A stretch of 64,000 nucleotides of DNA from Flammulina velutipes (GCA_011800155.1 CM022371.1:1364001-1428000), one strand, 5' to 3'; positions 15,775 through 27,849 are shown, numbered from the stretch's first letter. A program made the numbers and translations. Notes: a model not told the origin generated them from the letters alone.

Positions 15775-18029
15775 CTACGCAGTAGCGGCAACCAAAGTAG
15801 CCATCGGGAGTTGCGACTCTTCGACAGGCAACTTGAACACTCCACCTGTCTTGAGCTTGAGCGAGCTTGCAGACAGAACAGTTTGGTGCGCCTGGAGTGG
15901 ACCAGTCTTCGCTCCCAACAACTTGTTGAACCGGCTCCTGGCAGCGAGGGCGCCCTTGACATCGACAACGACCTGCTCTCCATCCCTCAATGTCGAAGGG
16001 GTGGTACCATCGAAGTAGCCCAGCTGCTCGTCATTCCAGATAGGCTCCAGGCCATCCTCAGCACCGGGAGACCCAACACCAGCACGTCCACCAATAGCCT
16101 TCCAATCAGCCAGACGGTTAATCTTGAGCTCCGTAAAGATCTGGTCGACAGCGCGCACGAGCTTGTCCATTTGCTCCAGAGTGTGACGAGGAGTAACCGT
16201 GATCCTCAAACGTTCTTCTCCACGAGCGACGGTAGGATAATTGATGGACTGGACGTAGATATCGTGTTCCATGAGGAGCCTGTCAGACGCCTCCTTCGCC
16301 AGAGCCGCATCTCCAACGAAGACAGGAACAATGTGAGAAGTACCGGGCCTTGAGAAGAAGTGTAAGCGAAAATGTGTAGCGGACCGACTAGAACTTACAC
16401 GACAGGAATGTCGATTTCGGCAAAGCGACGCTTGACCTCACGGACGTTGACTTGCTTCAATTGACGGTCCCCGAGGTATTCCATTTGATAAACCACACTG
16501 GCTTGAGCCCCAGCGACAGTAGCAGGGGGGAGAGAGGTAGTGAAGATGAAACCCGGGGCGTAGGATCGAATCATGTCGACGAAGTCATCGGAACCAGCGA
16601 TGTAACCACCAACCGCGCCGTAAGCCTTGCCGAGTGTACCTAAGAACGGTAGAAAATTAGAGAGCAAGTGGGGAAGTGACAAAAAGCCGACGTACCAGTT
16701 ATAATATCAACACGATCCATGACAGTGCCAGGAATCGGGTCGGGACTGTTACCAGCGGCTTTGTGAGCGTCATAGTCCAAATGCTCGGCTACACCAGCAC
16801 CGCGAGGTCCATACAATCCGACAGCATGAACCTAAATCGAGTTAGCGGTTGCTCAGTGTAGTCTGTAAAGCAGCTCACTTCGTCCAAGAAGGTGATGGCA
16901 CCATACTGCTCTGCAAGGTCACAGATTTCCTTGATTGGGCCAATACTTCCACACATGGAGTAGACACTCTCAAAGGCGATAATCTTGGGTGTTTCCTTGG
17001 GGTACTGCTTCAATTTGGCCTCAAGGTCCTCCATGTCGTTATGGTTGAAGATGACGCGCTTGGCAGTAGAGTGGCGCATGCCTTGGATCATAGAAGCATG
17101 GTTCATTCTGTCGGAAAAAATGACACAGCCCGGGAGTTTAGTCCCGAGAGTAGACAGCGTAGCGTCGTTGGCGACATAGCAGGAGGAGAACACGAGAGCA
17201 GCGGGTTTGCGATGCAAAGCCGCCAATTCCTGTTCGAGGCCTAGATGCAAGGCACCGTTGCCAGCAATGTTACGGGTGCCGCCAGCACCGTGACCGTATT
17301 TGTCAAGAGTACGACTGGAATTTCAAGTCAGAATGAAATAGTTGAAGATCAGAATGACACGTACTGCATAGTCTCGAGGACAACTGGGTTGTTGCCCATT
17401 CCGAGGTAGTCGTTGGAGCACCAGACCTGCACTTCGTCCTCCACCTCCTGAGTGTGAGCAACAGGGAATTTCTTGGCAAGACGGTTGATATTGTTGAAGT
17501 AGCGGTAGGACTTGTCCTGGTGTTTCTTTTCCAGCTCGTCGACGAAGAACTTTTCATAGTCGAAAGCACCGGGGTGGGCTGGCTTGGCCGAAGTGGAAGC
17601 GGGCTGCGTCTTGGTGGACTCCTGGGCGGCGGCTGCGTGGAAGGGACAGCCAGCGGCCTTTGCCTTGTCCGCGTTCTTCTTGGCCGCGATAGCGAGGTCC
17701 TCAGCGCGACGAGCAGCAGCGCGGGCAGCCGACGCATGGGGACACATTTCAATGGTCGCGCCGGCCGGCAGTTGGACGCCCTGGTCCTTGTGAATCTGCT
17801 CGACGTCGTTGTTGCCGGCGACGCTTGCGTAGCCAGCTACGAGCTCCTTGGAGCGACTCTGAAGAGCAGGACCCATTACTGGGCATTTCGTGGCCTTGAC
17901 AGTGAGCTTTGTGAGGGAAGGATAACGCGGGGAAGACGCGGTGCACAGCGAGCGAATGGTCGACTGCTTTGTGCGTCCAAGAAACGGGCAAGAAGCCTTG
18001 AAACGAGTGAGGCTTGCGAGTTTGTCCAT
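15775..18029 (-). CDS. HEM1: 5-aminolevulinate synthase, mitochondrial
   Basis: This PLP enzyme condenses glycine and succinyl-CoA to 5-aminolevulinate, the first step of heme synthesis in the mitochondrial matrix. Five exons; intron 1 is 17315-17364. Landmarks are [82 protein letters not shown] and the PLP-lysine loop [16 protein letters not shown], then RITVTPRHT near the end. A long N-terminal region (about 150 residues) serves as presequence and linker. It carries four Cys-Pro dipeptides in heme-regulatory-motif-like settings: SCPFLG, KCPVMG, MCPHAS and GCPFHA. It faces RPC1 tail to tail with 200 bp between the stops. Confidence 0.95.
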
Positions 18030-18290
18030 CGTTGACTTGTTGGTGGTGGTAGTAATTCTTTAAGGCTTGGTGACCGATCTTATATTTATTCTGATCTTCA
18101 TCCTCCTGTCAGCCAATCGGGTTTCTCCGATTCGTCTTGTTATGGGAGATCCTTGACACCGAGCGCCGAGCACCGTTAACCGCACCGGGTTTAGATTCCT
18201 GTACATTCTATTCACGCTGTTCACTAGCTCGCAACCGTATACCATTCTATATGCGATATATCCTACCCAAAGATCTCCTTCATTATCCAC

Positions 18291-19930
18291 TTACAGTTCC
18301 CCAAGACTGCTTTCCAACACATCCACTGCAAGGTCCACCTCTTCCTTCCCAATGTTTAGACTGGGAACCAATCGCACCGCGTCTTTCCCGGCTGTAAGCA
18401 CAAATACTCCGCGATCTCGTGCCATCTGTACCACACGACCTGGGTCTGTCTCCTTCCTGAATCCGAGTCCCAGGATCAGTCCTCGTCCGCGAATTTCGTC
18501 TTCAAGAACCTCTGGGAACCATTTAGGCAGTTGACGCAGACGCGCCTGCAAGTACGCGCTTGTGTCCTTCAGATGTGCCACGAACGTCGGTTCAGACAAT
18601 CGAGATAGCACATGGTGTCCAATGGCACTCGCTAACGGCGATCCACCAAAGGTCGTTCCGTGGCTCCCTGTAACAATCGCTCTCGGGTCAATCGCTTAGT
18701 CCGTTCCAGATGTGTGCTACGGCTTACCTGCTGTCATCGTAGCTGCGACAGTGTTCCTAATCATAACTGCCCCAACGGGATATCCGTTTGCGAGGGGTTT
18801 TGCCATCGTCACTACATCAGGATGACAATCAGAAGGAAGCACTGAATGTGCCCACAACGATCCCGTCCTGTACAGCCCGCACTAGGTAACATTAGTGTTT
18901 CGTTATGACAGAAAGATGGCAAGAAGCTCACTTGGATCTCATCATAGATGAGTACTGCACCGACGTCGTCGCATCGTTTTCGGAGAGCCTGCAGCCACTC
19001 CACTTTCGCAGAATTGATGCCACCCTCTCCTTGAATGGGCTCTACAATCACAGCGCACGTATCCTCGGTGATCAGGCCTGAGAGAGCTGCAGTGTCGTTT
19101 ACTTTGCCAACGTCTATGCCGGGGAGGAGGGGCGCAAATGGCTGTTGGTATTTCGGGTTCGTGGTCACACTAAGCGCACCCATGCTGCGGCCGTGAAAAC
19201 CATTCTCGAAGCAGACGATTCGCGTTTTAGTGCAATCTGGAGAATCCCACGAACGTCCCGGCCGTGCTGCAGCCCAGCGATCCTTGCCCACTTTGCGGGC
19301 GATTTTAAGAGCACCTTCATTAGCCTCTGTACCAGAGTTTGCGAAGAATACTTTGGCATCTTCACCAGGTGGACTACCAGCCGTGAAGCCTAGGCCTCCC
19401 TCCTTCTGAGTGAGAGTGACAAGAAGTTGGGCAAGTTTAGGGGACCACTTGTTGTGGTATACGTTGCTGGTGTGGAGGAGCGTTTCTGCGTGGTCGGTAA
19501 GTGTCTGTGGGGGCTACATAAGCATCATCCACCGAATCCCGAAGTCATCGTAGCCTACTTTGACAACACCGTCGTCGGAGTGACCCAATGCATTAACAGC
19601 AATCCCGGCAGAAAAGTCAAGATATTTTCGTCCCTCGGTGTCCCAAACGTACGAGCCTTTCCCTTTGGCTAAGACGAAATCTGGCCGAGCATAGACGGGC
19701 AGCACGTATTTGGACGCTAGAGCAAGCGTATCTGTGGTTACTTGAGATTGACCGGTGGTAGTCGGAAGATGAGTCGGGGCTTTATAGCGGGTAGACGGTG
19801 CACTGGGTATCGCCTTCTCGAGTCAGATTTTTTCATGAACGTTGTCGCAATGAATGCTGACCTGCGTAGATGCTTTGCGAGCTCCCCTAGGCAGCTGGTG
19901 GCGAACGATATTAGCAGAGATTGTGCTCAT
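18291..19930 (-). CDS. ARG8: Acetylornithine aminotransferase, mitochondrial
   Basis: This class-III aminotransferase makes N-acetylornithine from N-acetylglutamate semialdehyde in arginine synthesis. Exon 1 is short (MSTISANIVRHQLPRG, ATG at 19930), basic and Ser-rich, fitting a mitochondrial presequence. Family landmarks are LPVYARPDFVLAKGKG, YLDFSAGIAVNALGH, FENGFHGRSMGALSVT, VIVEPIQGEGGI, LIYDEIQ, the PLP-lysine motif MAKPLANGYPVG, and the C-terminal RGRGLILGLGF and AVRLVPSLNI. About five introns of 50-90 bp interrupt it. It lies directly upstream of HEM1 on the same strand (262 bp from its stop to the HEM1 start). 4-aminobutyrate or ornithine aminotransferase is less likely because the N-terminus and spacing match ArgD/Arg8. 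Confidence 0.9.
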
Positions 19931-19976
19931 CGAGGCGGAAGAAGAGATGTCGCGGCGGATCAAAATAAATGGCTGG

Positions 19977-19983
19977 CTTTATA
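19977..19983 (-). promoter_or_regulatory. TATA box of ARG8
   Basis: TATAAAG on the minus strand, 46 bp upstream of the ATG at 19930. A second TATAAA (20001-20006) lies on the plus strand in the same 188-bp divergent promoter shared with APC2. Confidence 0.45.
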
Positions 19984-20118
19984 CGAAGACTGCGAGGGTT
20001 TATAAACAGCTATAATGACTCGAGCTGTCTTCGCGGGCTGTGGCGGAAACAGCGCGAAGAATAAACAGCTGATTACACCACGTGACAGGACGCGACTTGC
20101 TCTTTCACCATCAAGACG

Positions 20119-23100
20119 ATGGCCACTGAGGCGCTGCGCGCGCAGGTTGCTGCAAAATGGCAGGATGCGTTTGCAAAGCTTAATCGCGATGAACCTGGGA
20201 TTTCAGGTTTAATGTCTTTCAGCCAGGTAGGCAGCGACTCGCTACTGACATTCGAATATTAAATCCATCTCAGGCATGGTCCTTGTGCACCGATTTTTTG
20301 AGTCCGAAAGATCTCGCAGATCCTCGCAAGGAGTACAGTGAGCTCCTCATCTCTGTCACGTACCCTGCTTGATGGGAAAAGATAGACATAGAACTGGTCA
20401 GACAGGCATTTGATGTTGTTGCCCAACGCCGGAGGCTGCCACACATGCTGGAGGGATTTCTTGGTATGCGTCCATTCATACATATCCACTCCATCACTTA
20501 GAGGTTTTAGACGACCTTAGGCAGCGCTTTCATCTCGTCCGCCGCGACATTGACATATACATGCTTGAATACGAGGTAAGCCCAGATCATTTGGCCAAAG
20601 CCTCAACTCTAAACTCATCCATCGCAGCAATCCGAAGACCCCCTTGTCATTCCCAAATTGATTCGCCGTCTAATGGATTGGTTCCAACTATGGCTGCCAA
20701 TGTCAGAGTAGGAACATCTCATCTCATCAGCCTTCGAGTACTCACTCTGACCTAGGCTCGGCATGACCATCCGAACGAACTTCACCCTCGACTTTCAAAA
20801 CAACCTATTTGCCGTCATGCCTCCGTCCTTTGTTCGTGGTTTCAAAGACCTCTGCGCATCCACCCTCCCACCATTCGACGACGATGCCGCACCGTCGTAC
20901 GTTCTTCCTGCAGGTAGCTGGGATACATTTGACGAGCTGGGCCTCCTGGATCGGTACGAGGCTGTCATCTCCAGCGTCGGCTATGAACATATCGAGAAAT
21001 ACGTACAAGCAAGTTGTGCCGAAAAGTGGGATACGTCCATGTTGGTGGGTTTGCGCAAATGGATGGCGGAGAAGATTGTTCCTTGGATGCTTATGATGTA
21101 TGCAAGGGAATCTGCGGGTAGTAAGTCCCCCAATTTGTCATAGTTTAAGGACGGGTGTTGACCTAGGTGCCATCGCTTTGAAGAGGATGACACTCTGGCT
21201 ATAATGGCAGGAGTGGGGTCGCGATTCGACTTCCACCTAACCAAGACGCTTTGTGATCTTAGGACAAGAGAGCTGTTCGACATCATCATTGATTTTCCAG
21301 AGTCAACCCCTGCCTTAGAGGATCTCAAGGTACATTCAAACTATTCATCGTCGCAATCCAGCCTCATCGTTATACAGGAATGTCTAAGTCGTGTTGATCA
21401 GCGAGCCAATCTTGTACAGTCACTCAGAAAAGTGTACGTCCCCCAGTCATTTAATACCAACACCTAAAGACGTCGCCTTGTAGGAACCGGAAGAGGCTGT
21501 TACATCCAGCTGCAGACACGAAACTAATCCTACAACAATATGTGGCTACAATCAAGTGTCTGCGCTTTGTCGATCCTCGAGGAGTTCTCCTCTTCAAGGT
21601 CGCGGACCCCATCCGACGATATCTAAGGCAGGTGCACATTTGAACGATTGAAGTATCTACCCTTACCACCACAACAGAGAACGACCCGATACAATTCGTT
21701 GTATTGTGTCGAATTTAGTCGGTGACGTAGATAGCAGCGATGCGATATTGGACGAGAATGAACCACCACAACCTTTGCATCAAGTGGAAATCGATGACTA
21801 TAGCGATCCTACTTGGGAGCCTGAACCACGCGATGCAGGGCCTGGTAAGAGAAACAATACAAGTGTTTTCCCGACAAAACCTCACAAGAACCTCAGATTT
21901 CCGAGCCAGCAAGAATAGTGATGTGATAAGCACACTTGTCAGTATCTACGACTCCAAAGATCTCTTTGTCAAGGAGCTGCAAGTCTTGCTTGCGCAAAGG
22001 CTGTTGTCCATCGGGGATGGTTCTACCGATAGAGTCGAACGTGAAGTACGTATTATTTTCTCGCTCTATGTCTGCTCTCCTTATTTCTTTGTAGCGTCGC
22101 AATATCGAGATCCTCAAAATTCGATTTGGCGATGCTGCACTACAAGTGTGCGAGATCATGTTGAAGGACATGACAGATTCCAAACGCATAGACACGCATA
22201 TACAATCCCATCACCCTGTACGCCTTACTCTTCACCTCCAAGGATGGGTCTACTGACGTCGAAGTAGACGAACGTCCATCCCACCGTCATATCCAGACAT
22301 TTCTGGCCGACACTCGAAACCCACGACTTCAAGATGCCCGGGCAATTCAAAAAGTTCGTTCCTTTTTTGCTCGATATTTGCTCCCCCTCATTCCATTCCC
22401 TTCTCCCAAGCCTACAAGAAGATTACGCGAAAGAGTTTACCACATTCAAGCCCGACAAGAAGCTCAGATGGCTCCCTCACTTGGGAACAGTCCAGCTAGA
22501 GATTGTCCTCCAAGACCGCACCATCGAAGTCGAGGTTCCTCCCCTCGAAGCAGCCTTCATCGAGCTGTTCTCCGAAAAGGGTGTGTTCAGAGTCTTTTTT
22601 CGACTCGAGTTGCTTCGCTCACGCGTCGCCTAGATACCTGGACCATCGATGAGCTGATTTCGCGCGTGGGGAACGTCACCAAAAGCGCGGCTCTGAAGGC
22701 TCTGCTGACGTGGGTCGACCGTGGGGTCCTCAAAGAAGCGAGCGATAACACGTTCGTGTTACTTGAGGTCGCGGAAGCGGTAACGACCCAAAGAGACCGG
22801 CGAGTCGCGGAGGAAGAACCGGCGGATGGCCCAGCTCAGCAGCAACAGTCGCAGCAGATGGTTGTTTATTGGAAGGTGCGTAGCCCATCCCATCCACTTG
22901 CGAAGTTCTTTTTTCTGATCTTCTGGGGGGTGTATTATAGTTCATACAAGGGATGTTGACGAATTTGCCGAACATGCCTGTTGAGCGCATCCATGCGATG
23001 TTGGGCTTCGTTGATGATTATAACTTGACGGTTGAGCAGTTGAGTGGGTTGATGGATGCTGCGAGGCGGGAGAAGCTTGTGGATGTCAAGGAAGGGCTCT

Positions 23101-23120
23101 GGCGCTTGGTTCCCAAGTAG
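20119..23120 (+). CDS. APC2: Anaphase-promoting complex subunit 2 (cullin-like)
   Basis: This is the scaffold of the APC/C ubiquitin ligase, binding the RING subunit APC11 and driving mitotic exit in the nucleus. Starts at ATG 20119 (MATEALRAQVAAKWQDAF), with about a dozen short introns. The middle block LLHPAADTKLILQQYVATIKCLRFVDPRG, read in shorter pieces, is typical of APC2, as are RRYLRERPDTIRCIVS, the cullin-homology segment FWPTLETHDFKMPGQF, and LGTVQLEIVLQDRTIEV. The C-terminal winged helix IQGMLTNLPNMPVERIHAML ends LWRLVPK. A Gln-rich insert (QQQQSQQ) precedes it. CACGTGA lies 35 bp before the ATG. It is tail to tail with the alpha/beta hydrolase gene (240 bp). Confidence 0.92.
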
Positions 23121-23360
23121 AGAATTGGAAGATTGGTTCAATTTAGATCTTTCGAACATCATGAGTGGCAACTTCGAAATGAACATAATCAGTGGTCACT
23201 CTCATTGGTGAGAAGGCACGACAATACATAAAACATTATCATTGCAAACATCTATATAAAGTTGACGCAAAACAAAACAAAAATGAGTGATAGCCTACAG
23301 GTAGATCTAATAGAACAATGTAATCTAGTAAGTAATATGAAGCCGTCCGTCTAGCCGCAA

Positions 23361-24823
23361 TCATGGCATAGGCTGCCTTTCCAACTCCTTGACGAGTAAA
23401 TCATTCACCAGCTTCGCGTTGTCCAGATAAACGTGGTGGCCCGCATTATTCACGATGTACATGCGTCCTTGCCCGTTACCTGCCTGCCTCAGTCGCTCGA
23501 CAGAATCTTGTCCCCCCTCCGGGTCCATCCAATCATGGTCACCATCTAAGCCAAGTTCAATATGGGCCCTCCGATCGACACACATGAAGAACACTCACAG
23601 ACAAAAGTCACCGGGATCTTCAACGCATCAATGCGGTCTACCATGGGCATTCGCGCATGCGCACCCGGAGCGAGTATGTGCGATATGCAATATTCACCAG
23701 AGCCCTTCGCTAACGTGATATTAAGGATATAGTCATGCATTTCTCGTGTTTCCTGCGCTGTTAAACCAGTGAAACGCCGGGCGGAGTACTAATATTGAAG
23801 GCGGGGATCAGAGGAGAGCAGAAAGCTTTGAATGTGAGTTGCTGACCTTTCCAACAATGAGAGGGCCCCAGAACATTGTTGAGCGAACGACCTGAAAGGG
23901 GCTCCAGCCTTCCTCCCATAGATAGGTGAAGATCTTGCGTGCGCGGCTCTCCTGTGCTTTCGCGACCTTTTGCTCCTGTTCGATCTCCTGCACCTTTTGA
24001 GCGGTGGCTAGCTCTGCAGTGCCACCAGGACCGTGTGCGCCTGAAGGATCGAGCTCTTTCGAAGGAATAGTAGTATCGGGGCCACGCGGTATACCAGCAG
24101 GTGATAACAGAATCAACTTGTTCACCCGGGTGGGGTATTTAAGAGCATACGCGACGCTGAAGTAGGCACCGAGAGAGTGCCCAACAAGCGTCATTTTCTC
24201 TAGTTGCATCTTCTGTCTCCAGTCTTCCAGCGAGTCAATGAAGAAGGATTCGGCCTCGTTCACGCGGGCGGCAACGTCCTTGCGGGGAGCTTTGACGGCA
24301 AAGGGAACGCGGGCGGAGCGTCCCATACCTAGCCAGTCAAGTGCATACACGCTACTTCCGCGCCGCCCAGCCCAGTTCGCCAACGGGAGGAAGTTCTGGA
24401 AGTAGAAACCAAGACCGGCGCCATAGCCATGCAGGAGAACGGTAGGAGGCGGTGCAGTGGGGGATGGAGAAGTGGCAGTCATGGAAAAGGTGTTGAGATA
24501 GTGCTTGGGATTTGAGAGAGTGACACGGGAGCTATGGGCGATGATTGGTCCATCCACTGGTTCTGACTTGTCCTTGCGAAAGAAGGGGAGATGTCTAGAT
24601 AGAGGTCAGATGGTAGTTGAATTTAGGTGGATTATATACCTTAACAGACGTTCTTCGCTTATGGCGCTCTGTTTCTCTCCGGCAGCCCACCTATTGCATG
24701 ATTAGCAATAGAAACATAGCTATGTAGGGGTGCTTACCATTGCTTCATGCTCGCAGTGAATGCAGATGGTATCTCATTAGCAGGTGGCAGGGATATCGAC
24801 GAAGACGAAGCGGCGGCATTCAT
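23361..24823 (-). CDS. CGI-58/ABHD4-5-like alpha/beta hydrolase or acyltransferase
   Basis: Start is ATG 24823 (MNAAASSSSISLPPAN). The lipase-like oxyanion segment LLHGYGAGLGFYFQN is followed by YALDWLGMGRSAR, the nucleophile elbow LVGHSLGAYFS, LLSPAGIPRG, and a C-terminal AGHHVYLDN carrying the catalytic His. That same stretch, HHVYLD, fits the HX4D acyltransferase motif described for CGI-58 and yeast Ict1/Cld1. Family members act on lysophospholipids or cardiolipin at lipid droplets or mitochondria; which substrate applies here is not decidable. A charged insert (VQEIEQEQKVAKAQESRARK) sits in the lid region. Three or four short introns. Divergent from CWC21. Confidence 0.88.
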
Positions 24824-25519
24824 GATGGCTGAAAAGCGTGAGAACGCTGGGATGAGTGAGGACGTCGTGGTGATGGTTCAGAACAGAGAGCTGGCTGACC
24901 GTTTAAAGCAGTCTCGCCTCGCGTAAGCACTGCATGTCACCTAGTGACGACAATGAGCGGCAACTGCGGCGACACATGCCGCGGCATGATTTCGGCACGC
25001 GTACTTACGCCACAGTTAGCTGGCGGTCAGCTTGGAGATTAATTGACTGCCCGAGGTGGCCTTCCATTCATAACGGAGCACAGATGGATCTAAGTATTAG
25101 TGTTTCGAGTTTTCTTCCTTACTTTTGAGCTGGAGACTAGAGTGGGCGTTTCAATATTAACCGCCGCCTTGTAATGTGACCTACTAAACCAACAGCTCGG
25201 AGAATCGTATGCCGCCTTCCTCGTAGAAAGAGACGAGAAGCGCTAGCCAGTCTGATAGGGTAAGGATTTTATGTACTGAGAGGCGCTGCGCGGGGATTAC
25301 TACTCAGTTCGTCAAAGAGCGGCGGGAATGTGACCACGAGTCGATCTGGCCACGAAAGTAATAAGATGTGGTGGTGTATTTGACAGGCAATTCAAAACTT
25401 CCAGATCCATCGACATTCGAATGCAGAGAGGCGGGATTGAGGCGGGATCTTCCCACGGATGAAACTGATGCCAAGCTGGACCAAATAGCGAAGTCCGAGT
25501 TTAGCTACACACGCTCACC
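24824..25519. other. Divergent intergenic region (ABHD-like / CWC21)
   Basis: About 700 bp serving as the promoter of both flanking genes. The longest frame (24934-25128, plus strand) has no recognisable motif and no homologous look. No RNA gene seen. Confidence 0.5.
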
Positions 25520-26664
25520 ATGTATAACGGAATTGGTCTAGCGACAGCCCGCGGCAGGTAACATACTTTATACAGTATTCCGCACTGCATACTGATCCTT
25601 ACCCAGTGGTACAAACGGTTATGTTGTCCGCAATCTGTCGACCTTGCGCACCCACAATCCGGCTCAAGACCGCGAAGACGCATGGTCCGTGGCTCCCCCA
25701 AAACATCGGGAACCCGACGAAGGCATTCTGGAACATGAACGCAAGAGGAAGGTTGAAGTAGAATGCCTCAAGCTGCAGCTGCAGCTCGAAGACGACGAGT
25801 ACGTTGTCTTCAACATCACTCGCGTAACTCTAACATTAGTCCAGGATACCAGAGGACGAGATTGAGCAAAAGGTTGATGAACTTCGACAAAAGCTCCTCG
25901 CCAACATATCCCGTCTTGCTCCTGTAGGCAAACTCAAGCCCTCCGACACCCATGCCCTCGCAGCTGCCAAAAAGACTGAACTGGACAAAATGGCCAGGGC
26001 TCTAGGCACTCGAAGCGGCTACGTTGAGGGTGATGCGTTCGACCGAGAAAAGCAGGACGAACTCAGACTCAAAAGGCAGTCTGATAGGGAAGAACGCGAT
26101 CGAAGGAGAGACGAAGATCGTGCGAGAATGACAGAGCAAAAGGCTAAATGGGAAGCTGAAAAACGGGAAAAGGACCGTCTCCGTCGTCGCGAGGAAGACA
26201 GGATTCGACGAGAGCGAGAAGAAGGTGGTGTTCGACGAAAGGAACGCACTGAAGATATGCCTCCACCTCCGGTTCCATACAATCGTCGCCGTAGTCGAAG
26301 CCCTCCTCCAAGGGGAGGCAGAGACACGCGCTCGCCACCTCCACGAAGAGGACGAGACTCACTGTCTCCTCCACCACGTCGTCGTCGTCGGTCGCCGTCG
26401 TCCGATGAGGATTCACCACCGAGACGGCGCAGGTCTCTTACACCGCCTCCTACATCTCGACGCTCGCCCCCGCCTACCCCTCCACGGTCACCTCGCGGAC
26501 TCAGAGGCAGATCCGCTTCGCGTTCAATTTCACCCCCCAGAAGGAGGCCTTCGCCCCGTCGAAGGAGGTACTCGGACGAACGTCCTAGGCGCGGTCGTTC
26601 TGTGTCCACTGGCTCAAGCATGTCTGTCAGCACAACGTCTTCTCGGAGCCGCAGCCGGGATTAA
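25520..26664 (+). CDS. CWC21: Pre-mRNA-splicing factor CWC21/SRm300 (cwf21 domain, RS-rich)
   Basis: The N-terminus MYNGIGLATARGSGTNGYV is the hallmark of the SRRM2/Cwc21 family, which binds Prp8 and Snu114 in the active spliceosome. Three exons: 25520-25557, 25607-25798 and 25845-26664. The cwf21 helix region IPEDEIEQKVDELRQKLL spans the second intron. A long charged Arg/Glu/Asp helix follows, then a C-terminal domain rich in Arg-Ser and Arg-Ser-Pro repeats, as in metazoan SRm300 and unlike the short yeast Cwc21. The final residues SRSRSRD end at 26664. The RS tail is a likely substrate of an SRPK-type kinase; one SRPK-like gene lies at 36996. Confidence 0.93.
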
Positions 26665-26700
26665 GCTTGTCATTGTATTTGTACTTACTTTCCCTTTGTA

Positions 26701-26708
26701 TGTGGCGC
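26701..26708 (+). promoter_or_regulatory. TGTGGCGC element upstream of DUF2423 gene
   Basis: Sits in ATGTGGCGCGT, shared exactly with the DPH1 upstream site at 7408-7418, and begins 159 bp before the next ATG. Confidence 0.35.
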
Positions 26709-26801
26709 GTTACAATTGAGTCAATGACACAGCCACATTATTTAAAGCTCCGCTCTGATTACATCAATTTAAGAAATTTTGACAGTGACTCTCAGTTCCT
26801 T

Positions 26802-26822
26802 ACCACCACCACCACCACCACC
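26802..26822 (+). repeat. (ACC)7 microsatellite in the leader of the DUF2423 gene
   Basis: Seven perfect ACC units, 37 bp upstream of the ATG at 26860, in the probable 5' untranslated leader. Confidence 0.9.
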
Positions 26823-26859
26823 ATCCAAACCAACACCAAATCCCTTTCACAACAACGAA

Positions 26860-27499
26860 ATGGCGAAATCCCTCCGATCCAAGGTGAAGCGCGATTTCCG
26901 CTCCAAAAAACGGGAAACTGGAACATACGCAGCTACAGAAGCTGCTCGCCTGAACCGCCTCAGTGCGAAACTGGCATCAGCCATATCAAAGAAGAACAAG
27001 CAGGACGAGGGAGAAGGCGATGACATGCAGCTGGCCGCAGAAGGAGAACCAGGTTGGTCACCGTCTTGGTTTGCCACTTTCGGTCTTCTCGATGCCACGG
27101 ACATCACCGCCGAGTCGATGGAGGCCTTGCTGGGGCGCCGTGCCATATGTTGATGATCTCTTCATTCATTCGCTATGCTTTTGAATGACGGTCATTGATG
27201 CTTTTTTTATTTTTCTACAGATACCCTCACAACGTCCGATTTGTTGAAGGCTCAGTCCGAAGGTTCGCCTCTCATCGAGTGTGCCACACTCTTATTCTTA
27301 TGTATTGGTGCCGATAGGCTCTATGGATGTCGATGGTTCGCAGGTGAAGAAGATATCGACGCACGGGAGGGGCCCGTCGAGGAGGGAGGAATGGAGAACG
27401 TCGAAGGGGATGAGTGCGAAGCCAAAATCCAAGGGGATGAATCGTCAGGGAACGGTCGCCGCTGCAAGGAAGTCGGGCAGGTCAAAGAGGAGGAGATAA
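26860..27499 (+). CDS. DUF2423 / LLP-homolog small nucleolar-type protein
   Basis: The N-terminus MAKSLRSKVKRDFRSKKRE is diagnostic of the yeast YBL028C/LLP family, small basic proteins linked to the nucleolus and ribosome assembly. Splicing by eye gives exon 1 26860-27052, exon 2 27221-27262 and exon 3 27318-27499. Frame is kept at both junctions (EGEP-DTLTT and QSEG-SMDVDG). The C-terminus KKISTHGRGPSRREEW ... RKSGRSKRRR is the other conserved block. The first donor is GTTGGT, weaker than the usual GTRNGT; if retained, the frame stops at 27153 and the conserved C-terminus is lost. About 138 residues in total. Confidence 0.88.
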
Positions 27500-27849
27500 C
27501 CTTCATGTATCATCGGACGTTGATTTATTATATTCATTCTGCATACTCAAACCTTGTGAATTTCGAGCTCTTGTGGCGCAGCAAGCAAGCGTCAATCGAT
27601 GGAAGACGTAAGTAAGTAGCCTGATGACGAACAATCACTTTTTCCACCGGGACAATATCCAGTAAACATCGATCTTCCATTCGTTAATGTGAGTCTAACT
27701 GTCAGTTGAAACCAGTGCAATCAAGGCTTCCAAGTGTTATTGTGATATGATGTTGATTGGTTTGTTAGTATGCATTTGAACAGTGCGACCAATCATAGAC
27801 GACGCGGGAGAGATAAAATAATGCAATGCGCCACACTTTCTCCACTCAG
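27500..27849. other. Convergent intergenic region with two TGTGGCGC elements
   Basis: The stops of two genes face each other across 350 bp. TGTGGCGCA lies at 27572-27580 (plus) and TGTGGCGCATTG at 27824-27835 (minus), oriented toward each other. No coding frame of interest. Confidence 0.5.

Noticed and set aside
26019..26633. 204-codon minus-strand frame rich in Arg, Gly and Ser
   Set aside because: Exact antisense of the RS-rich exon of CWC21; the repeat-like codon pattern opens the opposite frame.
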